Source: Astropecten irregularis (taxonomy: Eukaryota; Echinodermata; Asteroidea; Paxillosida; Astropectinidae). Taken from it: a DNA stretch of 64,000 nt. Numbering within the stretch: position 1 is the stretch's first letter; every line of letters begins with the position of its first letter. The notes under the pieces were generated by a model. That model was not told the DNA's origin, made no database searches, and saw only the letters and a program-made list of their open reading frames with translations. Both the position numbers and the translations under genes were made by a program. Location: contig OZ020258.1 in NCBI GenBank assembly GCA_963971285.1, positions 6,076,001-6,140,000 of the forward strand, given 5' to 3'. This document shows positions 13,206 to 25,200 of this stretch, piece by piece.

Positions 13206-16200
13206 CTACATATCCGCTCCCCACATTGAGGTTGACGCTGTCTTTTCCTGCAAAATGACAAGAAGTTGAAACAAAAGTTGTAAATCGTGTTCACTGAATC
13301 AAGATACTCAGATTTTCTATACATTTCTTATTGGCCTCGGATAAAATTGATCACACAAACATCCCTACTGATTTGGGGAGTTGTAGTTAATTGCATGGCA
13401 AAAAGAGACATTCAGATTCCTTTGACTGAAACCCCATATTATTAATACCAGAATTACTTTCCAAGTAAGGACGTATCAACAAACTAATAGTACTAAATGC
13501 ATGTTAAAAGGCTTGTAAAATGTACTGGAGTCGATTTCACCAAAAGTCATCTTAAAGGTAGTATCATACTTTGGTAAGACACCAAAACAGAAATGTTCAC
13601 AGATTTACGTATAACTTACAGGGTATGAAGATGGTGGTGGTAGAAACATACCGTTAATTTTATTTCCACCTGAAATGGTGTATTTATCCAGAAATTAGTA
13701 AAACAACCACCGAAAATCTTTTTGATCTTTTAAAAGATCAAAAATAAAAGAGAAAAGACTTAAGAAATACTGTGGCTGTTTTTCACGATTTTCTAAAAAA
13801 GTGGGCACTGTATGGGACTGAAATTTTTACAGATGACTGTGACTGTATCTTCCTTGATATTTTTGCCCACGAATCTGTACTTCTTTGACAAAAACCAAAG
13901 TATGATACTACCTTTAAAGGGAACACGATATAGGATTTAAATTGCATTATTCCTGCTTAAATCTATAAAGTACTATATCTACAATGACATTTTGTGTCTC
14001 GAGCTAATTATTTCCTGGATTAAATATGAGAAAAAAAATGTTGAAAATGTTTGTCCAAGCTACTACGCCCCTTGAGTGGGACCCTCATTAACATAAATCT
14101 TCCCAAATGCGTGACGTAAATCGAGGAAGCTGCAGCCGCGCGCGCGCGAGCCGGCGCCCCATTCACCGGCCGGTCACATTGTATATATGCATATCCACGA
14201 AGCCTAAAATCGTTCATCAAAAATACTTTTCGAGAAAAAAGGCTTCAAAGATTTTACACACAACGCGTGTCGTAGTGCTGACTGACGGTTTTACGTTGGT
14301 CTGTGTGCGAGACGGATCACTGAAGAGCAGCTTGCAGGCAATGCCGGGGGTCTGTGACCGTGCAAGTTAAGATGTTTTCTAGAACTTCGATAAATTTCCG
14401 CCCCTCGATCTGCGTCACGAACAGCGCCCTCAATTTGAGTCGTGGCAAATTCCCAAAAGGGGGAGGCAATTTTTGGGCGACAAAAAATCAAATGAAAAGT
14501 TCACTTGCACCAGTTTGGCTTTTAATTCACATTTAATACATGTAAATGAATTTATTTATGAAATAAAATGCGATACGCCCAGTTCAAGCAGCTTGTTTCC
14601 TTTAAGGGACACCATTATAAAGCCTATGCTCCACCCTGATGGGAAAACCCATTATTAAAGTGGACATATATACTGACCGGCTTAGCAGTGGATGTATTCA
14701 TCAAATTGTCCCGCTTCTCAATGTTTGTGGCCAGCGCCTGGCTGCGATAGATCAGATTCTTGGTCTTCTCAATGACCTGCTGGTATGGCGACACGTTCTG
14801 CGAGCCCATCACAACATGACCCTGAATAAAAGAGAGTGAAAGAAGAAAGTAGATTAGAGTGAGGTTTGAAATCTTGCTGGATTGGAAACGTAAGGTTTGA
14901 AGTTTTGCATGGTGGAGACACTAGAATGAATAAGGCTTGCGGTGACACCATGTCTGAAAATCTCTTTTAGGAAGATGTGTGGTCCTGAAAAGGACCGATG
15001 AGAGTGGATTCTCGACGTTTCGACTAGTCTGCTCCAGTCGTCTCTCCTGAGGACGACTAGAGCACACTAGTCGAAACGTCGAGAATCCACTCTCATCGGT
15101 CCTTTTCAGGACCACACATCTTCCTAAAAGAGATTTTTATACATGGTGTCACCGCAAGCCTTACTCATTCTAGACTGGAAACGTTGTCTTACTTGAAGCC
15201 TCCTTACATTTTAAACCATAGACATACATAAGAACACTAGATGACGCATCAATTGGCTGCTCGCGGATGTGTCATACACGCTGCCATTTTTAAAAGATAT
15301 AGAATTACTCACAAATCCATTTTTATGGAATGCCGTAGCTATCTTGCTTAGATTGTTTGCTTCGGTAATTCCATCATTCAATTTGCCAAATTGAATGATG
15401 GAATTGGTGAATGGAATGACAAGATGACAAATTGAATGACGGAATTGGCCAATGGAATAAAAAGATGACAAAAAGAATGACAGAATTGGCCAATGGAATA
15501 AAAAGATGACAAATTCATTGATGGCATTGGTGAATGGAATGACAAAATGACAAATTAAATGATGGAATTACTTACAAACAATGTAAGCCAACGAAGATAG
15601 CAACGTCGTTTCATGATGTTTCTGTGTGCACCGTGCCTGCGCGGCTTGCACGATCGTAAAACTGCTGCGAAGCATGGGCAGGTGCGGTATGCGTTGTTGT
15701 TTTTCTACATCCATGGTGGACACAGTCATGACGCATGTACCTCCCACTGGATGATGCACGAGTACGTCATCTGGTTTTCTTATATATCTATGTTTTGAGC
15801 GATGGTCTCTTGTTGTTCAGAACATCCTAGAGAGGCCGTCTCCAAACCAGCTGACCGTTTTTGTTTAATCTAAACCAGCACCTGAAACTCACCTACATAA
15901 AAAAGGGATTTGATTTTGTAGACCTGTCTTACCAATTTGGAGTCAATTTTGGCGTCCAGATGAGCGTTCCTGATGAGATTGACAATCCAGCGTTCAGCAT
16001 CCTCTGGGTTCATGTTCAGCTTGTCCGACAACATTCTGCCAAAAATGGAAAAAGAGAGAAATCTCGGGTCAGTCTTCTCAAAAACAGAAGCTTCTCAAAA
16101 AGCAGCGAAGAATTTGGGAGCAAAGAAAGTCCTCTAAGCTTTATCTTCTCGCCTGAAGGTTGGCTTGTTGACGAAAGAATTAAAAATGCTTCCTAAGAAA

Positions 16201-19200
16201 CCTTAAGGAATTCAAAGACCTTTCAAAGAACTGAAAACAAAACTGCCACCAAAATTCTAAAAACTTCCGTTGAACTTCTAGAGCCGCCCAGAGAACTAAA
16301 AGAGCCGCAAACAAAATACAAAAGCCGTGCATTTCAAAGAACTTCCAAAACTCTCAAAGACCCTTTCAAACTTAAAGGTACATGTACTATCATAGTGGCC
16401 TTTTTTTTTACAATTTTCTCAAAAAGTGGGCACTGTATGGGACTGAAATTTTCAGATGACTGTAACTGTATCTTCCTTGATATTTTTGCCCATGAAAAGT
16501 ATGATACTACATTTAAATACGAGTGTTACATTTCTTCTTGAATACAAATGACAATAGACTCACTCGATGCTGATGCAGTTGTGGATGCGGCAAAACGTCT
16601 CAAAGATGAACATCCTGGCATTCTCGATGAAGTCATCTATACAGGCCACTAGGAAGAAGTCATTGACAAGAACCTGCAGAAGATAAAACATGACAACATT
16701 AGTAGAGAGTTTTCAGATAATAATAATAATAATAAGTGTAACCGAGGATGGGACCTTAGGGAGACTTTCCCATAGGGTCGTGCACAAACTTTACTTACCT
16801 ATTTCTAAACATCCTCCAAACCAATGAACTTGAAATTGACATAAATTATGTTCATATTGAAAGAATTCTCTGTCTCCTATAAAAATACGAACAATAAATA
16901 TTTGTAGCTAGTACCTTAGGAAGACATTGAAAAGTCTCCCTAAGTCCAGAAGTCCACTATTAGAAGCTAACGTGTCTCCCTAATACCACATTTGTAATTG
17001 TAATAATGATAATAATTTGGGAGGCTAATCATCCTTACTGGCAGCTGGGGTGCTGTATTGCAAAGGATGCAACTACAACATGATCGAGTAGCAGGCATTC
17101 ATGGGCGCCCTTGGCTGCCAGACACATCAACCCATATATGATCACGGAATAAAAAAAAACTCTCGTAGCATAGGAGAGAACCACAGCACTATTATGACCC
17201 AAGCCGGGATCAAACCCAGGCCACGTTGGTGAGAGGCGAGTGCCTAACACACTAGCCACCTAGATAGGGGAGCATAAGTCCGATTGTAACCTCTATGTTG
17301 GTGCTCCCTGGGTAAATCAAATACTAACGGTGAAACTAGCAGTGATATACAGTGATAATACTTGGCGAGTCAGAAGTTTGCTAATAGTGGACCTTTCAAG
17401 ATGGTAATGTATGCAAACTGCTGCAAAATGGACAGGCCACACGGATAGCTTCGACCACGGAACGGACATGGAGGCTGAAAACTGCCAGGCCAACACACCA
17501 ATCCAGTAGGCCACGCCCACCATAGCAACAGCCAAGCAACCGCACACTATGCACACAACACGCCATGATCACCCACATGCGTGGCACGCCCTCAACCAAC
17601 AAACTTCTCTTCATTGAACTTTGGTTTTGGAAAAGGCCAGAAATGTACATCACCTCTCATCACCCCGCTCTAAGTAAAAATCCTTGTGTTAAAGATACGT
17701 GAAATTGGATCAGCTGCCCTAACCTCAATATATCTGATTGTACACTTCATTGAAAATTCAACAAGGAAAAATTGACTAGAGCGGGATTCGAACCGGCGAC
17801 CTCCTGAATGCCATACAGGCGCTCAATGTGATCCCCCATGTACCGTTCCCAGGTTGCAGCATTGCTGCGCGTATCGATGAAATTATCCTTGGGATATAGC
17901 GGTGTGTGCATGGTTTCGTGGCTTCTGACTGCCAAATGAACAAAGATAATTGACTATAAGGGGCACCACCAACAAAGGGCTGGATAGCTCAGTTGGTAGA
18001 GCGCCTGTACAGTATTCAGGAGGTTGCCAGTTCAAATCCCGATCCAATAAATTTTTCTTTATTCAATGATTTTAAATTCAGTCCGTTTCCCTTATTATTT
18101 GATGATCGTACAGAAAGTCAACTCACCGTTTCACAGTCTCTCAGCTTCTGCTGGGCTCCGTCAAAATTGAAGTTAACGTAGAGGCACTCCACAAACTCTG
18201 TAATGGGATCCCGGTATGTGTACGACTCCTGAAATCAAATACACACAGTATGTATTTACTACAATGCAATGTTTTAGCAAAGTCTGCAAATTAGACATGC
18301 CCTTCACCAACGTAGATGACCACTGCATATCACTCAGTGCTTGTTGAGCGCATGCCTAGCGGTATGGCATTGATATTTTAGCAATGTCATGTAACTATAG
18401 AGGTTATTGACGTGATGTCATTGGCAGTCAAGCATAATGATTACACATACGAAGCAATACGCTTCAGTGCACATGTAACGTACAGTGTTGCACGCAAAAC
18501 CAAGGACAACATAGAAAAGCTTGATGGCCAATCACGTTATTTTATGACGTTGGTGAATAACCTCTATAGATCTCTTTAGAATCTCAACAGAGTAGGGTCC
18601 AGGTTTGAAAATCTTAACCCTGTTCCAAACTGCAATTTTTCGCCCTGATGCGTGTCGTATCTGGGTTGGTTTCAACATGAAAAGGAGATAGTGTGAAAAG
18701 GCGTTTTGAATTCAGTAAATCTTGTCTTTGTTCACCTTTCAAAATCTAGACTCAATATTAATCCACTCACTTTCCCGTGTGGTTATTTGAAGACTATTGT
18801 AACCGAGGAGAAAGGACCAGGAAGTTGGCCACTGGCCACTCTCCGCTGGCTGAGCGGTTACCACTAAATATATGAACTGGAATCAGGATGTGGACTCAGT
18901 ATTGTGTCTCTCGGTTGAGTGTTCTCAAATTTATTTACGAGACAAAGAATTTGCCAAATAATAATAAAAAAAAACAACGCTACTGAATGCAGGATGCTAC
19001 TGAATGCATGAAGGTATGGTTCAACAACTTATACCATAAACAAATTAAGGAAGGTAACCTGTCGGTTTAGGAGAAACCTGACTGGTTACACTGTACTAAA
19101 TAACTGACCTGTTGGATGACTTTGACTAGATCCTTCAAGACTTGTCGTCGCCGGTTCTTGTTAGTGATGACAGCCGTGGTGAGATAGCGCAGGATGTGTG

Positions 19201-22200
19201 GGCATGTGGTCTGGATAGCGTTCAAATACCTGAGAGAGGAATTATCACCACAAACAATGACATTAACACAGAAATTCAATAACCATTCGGGCTTTGTATG
19301 ATTCAATGGCTAAGGCTTCAAAAATTACACACAAATTCTCCGGTTTTCCTCCTTTCCTCCACAAAACCAAGCACTTTCGATCTCAGGCTCCGTAATCATA
19401 ATTGATTGCCGGTATTGCTGGCAGCCGAGGGCGCCGATGAATACCGGCAATCCAATTACATTGTAGCCAGCGCGTGGTAACTTAAAAGAAAAGGCGCGTA
19501 ATAAATGTAATAATAATAATTATTATTATTATTAAGTCTAGCGCTCATTTACAACAATGCACTTCAAAAGCATTTCGCAACTGTGGAGAAACGTGTGTTA
19601 ATAGAGGGGGAGTTGGCTTGGAAGTTTTCGGAAAATCTCTTACGCAGGTTGGTAGAGGAACTTGTCGATGATGAAATCCCTCCCTTGGGGATGGTTGAAG
19701 TAGACAAACAGACTCCAGTGGATCAGCCACGTCCTCTGCTGTAAAGACTGGAGAGGAGTCACAAACGTCTGGAGGACGGAAAGGAATAAGGAAATTAAAA
19801 GATCAAAAAGGGCTACGGCTGAGAAAGTAAGGCTGTAAGCATATGCTGCGTGGTAAAAGGTCCTTAGCGGGTTTACAAAACAGAGGCTCAGGCTCAGGTT
19901 CCATTTCGGGAATCCATTATAAAATATCTGGTATCAAAATGCTGTGGTTTGAAAGGAGATTCACTGGTTTGAAAAGGAAAACAGAGTTGTAGCTTCAATG
20001 AAAAAACACAACCTATATTTCAGCATATGGATGACGGAACCAGAGCCTGAGCCTCTGTTTCGTAAACGCTCTTAGTTAACAGCCATAGCTGTAGAAGAAT
20101 CATCCATTTTCATCTCATCTGATTGGATTCTTACATTTCCTCAGAGATTACCGTTAATTTATCCTGAGAACAGATTAAAGTAAGCCATGCAAAGTTGAAG
20201 ACTCAACACATTGGAGACAAGATGCATGCAATCACAATTCAACCCAGTTTAGCACACCTGGGGTCGATTTCATGAAGCCCTACGATTGATCGTAACTCGA
20301 GTTACGAAGGATAACCCATCATATCCTAAGTATGCCTGCAATGTGTCATAGGTCCTACGATTGATAGTAAGTTACGATGAGTTTGGTGAAATCAACCCCT
20401 GATCCAAGACCATCTACAGGCATTGAACCCAACACACACCAGGGGCCAATTTCATAGAGCCGTTTAAGCACAAAATTTGCTTAAGCATGAAAAGTTTTCC
20501 TTGATCAAACAGGATAACCAACCAAATTTCCATGTTGATGTTTACTGCTTTTGACTTGTATTCGACCATTGCTTGCTGAGCATAACATTCACAAGAAGTT
20601 CTGGCTGGCATACTGATTTTATCTATGAAGGTTTTTGGTGCTTAAAGCAAATGTTGGTGCTAAAGCAGCTCTATGAAATTGGGATTGCTTTTAAGAATGC
20701 TTATCTTAGCCCTCCTGCAACCTAGTCTGAACCCAAACTAATTCACATGTACTACACTCCAACCCATTATGTCCAAACCCAACCCAACCTAGCATTTGCT
20801 TACATTAGAATCAATGACCTCCTGTAGTTGGTTGAGGTCCTCCAAGGCCTGTTCCCAATCTTGCTTCAAGATCTCCGAGGCCAGCTTTCCCCAGAGGGCG
20901 GGCATCGCATTCTTATCATTCGGTGGGATCTGTGTGTAAGAAAAAATTGCAAGTGAATGAAAAAAATACATCTAAGCACACAAAGGAAACTACATTATGA
21001 TAGGTAGGATTTGAAGCTTTACATTACATGGTGGAAGTCACGTAATAAGGAAAGGTTTGCAGAGACACCATGTATAAACTCTTTTATAGATGTGTGGTTC
21101 TGAAAAGAACCGGTGAGAAGTTGGATCTCGACGTTCCTGCCAGTGTACTCTGGCCATCCTCTCTGGCACACTCTCTCCACAGGACGGCCAGAGTACACTG
21201 GCCGGAACGTTGCGACCAAACTTCTCACCGGTTCTTTTCAGAACCACACATCTATAAAAGAGTTTATACGTGGTGTTTCCGCAAACCTTTCCTTATCACA
21301 TTATGATAGTCCCTGCTGGTGTATAAGGTAAAAGTGACCATCAAAGCCTATTTAATGTACAAGTTGAAGAGGTGCTTGAAAAATACACAAGAGTGTGGGG
21401 TGCTGTGGCCTAGTAGTCTGGCCTGTCATACTCAAGATCTCATAGTCAATCTTTTATTCAGACTGCTTTAAGTGCAGAGAGGCTTATCAAGCACAAAGCC
21501 ATCTCTCTCCTCACAGGTACCCATTTACACCTGGGTGAAGTGGAGCAATATGTGACGAAGTGTTTTGCCCAAGGATGCAAGCACCATTCACCCATGGCTG
21601 GATTTGAACCCACAATCTGTAGATTGACCACAAGACTCTGAGTTCAACACGCCAGACCACTAGGCCACAGCACCCCACAAATTATCAAAGCTGTCCATAT
21701 TTTGTAAGTGAAATTTAATCTATTATCCATGAGAAGTATAAATGGAATAGTACAATCAACTCACCAGCACTCTGAAGAAGTACAAGTACTGAGACGCAGT
21801 GCTGTAGTCACCACACTCATATTTGAATTTGGCAAATGTATACAGTGTGTCCAACATGTCCTGGCGAAACTGCAAAAGTAAAAAAATAATGATACTTGTC
21901 AAGAACTAATTTAAGATGCACCGTTTATTTTTAGGCCAACTTGATGGAATACTATACTTCAATTTGAAATATACAAAATGCTTGGAGTAAGGAGAGCCTG
22001 GCGTTTCGATCCTAACAGGATCTTTATCGCAGACTAGCCTTCGGTAAAGATCCAGCTTGGATCGAAACACGCCAGGCCCTTCTAACTGAACTCCAAGCAT
22101 TAATTAATCCAATCATCAAATATCCACAAGGGAAACTGACTGAATTTAAAGTCACTTTTCAATGACTCTTATATTAATTAAAAAGCGGTATCCTCTTTGA

Positions 22201-25200
22201 GTGATCCCCCATGTACCGTTCCCAGGTTGCAGCATTGCTGCGTGTATCAATGAAATGATCCCTGGGATATGGCGGTGTGTGCGTGGTTTCATGGCTTCTG
22301 ACTGCCAAACGAACAAAGATAATTGACTATTGGGAACACCATCAACGTAGGGCTGGATAGCTCAGTTGGTAGAGTGCCTGTACGGTATTCAGGAGGTCGC
22401 CGGTTCGAATAACGCTCCAGTCGATTAATTTAATCCAGTTAGTTTTCCTTGTGATTATTTGAGTCAATGTAAACCAGGGAGTGTATTAGCCATTGCATCA
22501 TTTACCCCGTGGTTTGTAGCCATGTAATCAAAGAGGACTCGGCCGTCCCGTGTTTCCTGGATTTTGGAGGTGACCTCATCCAGCGAGAAGATCTCCAGGA
22601 TGGGCTTGGTCTGAGACATCAGCTTCTTCATCTCGTCAACGACGATGCTGCGCTTCTCATACATTTCTGAAAATCAACGTTGCAAGGAATTCATGTCACG
22701 CTTTCTGAATAACCCTAGCCCTCCGCAAATACTACACAAGACAAGAGCTGCTTAGTGCTTACCACACACTATTGCAGTCTCCACAGGGGAACTGGATCAT
22801 AAACCACGCATTACCCACCCGCACAAACCACACTGTGGTGTATTGCGGTATTCAAGATGCCACTTAAAAACCATGTTTGATAAACTGTGGCAGGGCTGGA
22901 AATAAACGGAGGCCACAGAGGCCATGGCCTTTGTTGCCCTGTTTCTTGGCCTTGGTGCCCCTTCATTATGTTTCCATAGACATTATGATTTTCCAATGGA
23001 AGTGCCCCTTGCAATGGAAAATTGGCCTTGCCCTCACCAAACCTTATTTCCAGCCCTGCTGTGGTATGCAGGTGGGTTAGGGTGTACTCAGTCACATACA
23101 TATAAGTCATTAAACCATTTCACAGTAAGAATGAAAACCACAGCCATATTTTCAAGCTTTAGCCATTAGACAAGACTGTGTGCATCAGAAGTCAACTTCC
23201 TTGAAGAATCAGATGAAATCATGAGAAGAAACTGAAGAAACGTTGAACATCATGTACCCAATGCCTTGAACTACTCTAGACTCAACACATCACTCTAGTC
23301 ATGAACTGCTAAATCTCCCACACACTGCCATTTGAAGTGGTTTTGGGACAAAATGAAAATACTGACGATCTGATGAGGACAAAGTGTCTCTTACTGTGTG
23401 CACAAAGAGCCTCAGGTTTGATTTTGGCAGATTCTGGAGGGTTAAAGGCTGTTGGTGGAAGAAGGCTGTAGAGGGAGGTGTGGGAGGTGGGTTAAACTGA
23501 ACAGAAGGTGGAGGACTTACCAGTTGGAACCTCCTTGTCAGGATGCAAGTTGCGATAAACATCCATGATGTAATCCACCTGTATAAACGCAATCAATAAA
23601 TTATCATTATAATCATGTTATGTGGTGCCTTCTCCGATTCAAAGGTTGGCAACAATGACACGCCACTGCAAAAGAAAGCTTCCTTTCCTTAAATCTGTCT
23701 GTTGCAGAATCCTTTCATTTGATATCTTATCAATCAATTAATCAATCAATCACTTGTATCAACATATGTTCCATCGATACATATTCAATCAATTACTTGT
23801 ACTTATATTAATTAATACACGCATGTTCAATCAATTGTAATTGTATCAATACATTTATGTGTGTTCAATTAAGGGCTGCAATTTGTAACCAGTTACCCGC
23901 TTAACCGACCGTTCAAACGGTTACCCGGTTACATTTTCCAGTTTCGGTTAACCGAAATGGGTTCTTCTAAGTGTCTTTTCTTTTTCAAACATCCATTATT
24001 GATGTAGGACCGACCTTTTTTGTTTTGCAGAGATGAAACTCAAAATTTCCCAAATATCCGGAAATCCTAAAAAAACAAACAATGCAAGCGCAACTACGGC
24101 CAGGTTGGCCGCAAAAATGGCTGGAATGGTAGTTTTCTGGTTTTTCTGTTTTATTTTCCAGTTGGTTTATTTCGGTCTGCATTTTATGAAAAAATTTCTC
24201 TAACATATTTTTTATGCTAAAAATCGTAGAACTACTGCAAAAAGCACCCAGAAATATGCAGATAAAAGCAAAAGAAAAGGCCACCTTTTCGGTCATAAAG
24301 CGCCGAAACACCATCCTACTGTAGCGTTTATCTTACACAGCGCATACGGGCAACAGAGCTCACTCAACGGCACACACATCTCGACCGCACAGTGACTACA
24401 CAGCGACCACGCGGTGTATGTGCCGTGGACAATGCATGGTTTGTTTGTTATGGTCGGAATTATTAGACTTGTCTCGGTCCTTGCAATAATTTAGAAATTG
24501 TTTTTACGTACGCTGAGCGGGTTGTGATGGTCTGAATCAGTCGTGTGAGGGCGCACTACGAACAGCAATCAAACGTCTTGGATCAAGACTATGTACAAAA
24601 TGGCTGACCATGCAGTATGGTGAACTCGTCGAAACGATGACGAGTACGTACGTCTAATGTGGCAGGCGTTTTCACTGAATTATACCGGTAATTAAGGTTA
24701 ACATTATGATAATTATTGAGTGTATTAATTATTTTGTTTATTCGTCTTGTAATTTCACTATTTCACCAGGCCAGGACGGAAAATCAATGAAAATCCTGAA
24801 AATGCGGGAAATACTTTTTTTCTGCCACGCTGATATCCGGAATTCCGGATAAATCCGGGAAAGTTTCATCTCTGGTTTTGTATACCATCTAAATTCACAA
24901 TGTGCGAAATTCTTTGTTATACGGGTAATCGTAACCGTAACCGAATTACAGACGGGTAACCGGTTACAAAATTATTTGTAAACTTAATACAGCCCTAGTT
25001 CAATTAGTTACTTTGTACCAATATATCCTACGAATCAATCACTTGAATCAATGCACTATCAGTCACCCATATTAATTCAACCTAAATCAAATACTTAAAT
25101 ATTGATACACTTCAAAACCAAAGACTTCTTTCAATACACGATCAATCAACGATTTGTATCAATGAATGTTAACATGTGGTGAAAGGGTGAATATAAAAAA

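Noticed and set aside
22352-22425. tRNA gene
   Set aside because: A and B boxes are present but the B-box arm is damaged, the anticodon arm is irregular, and the unit is part of a dispersed repeat.
23985-24314. 109-codon minus frame inside the hAT-like element
   Set aside because: No transposase or other domain features; hydrophobic start followed by low-complexity charge.
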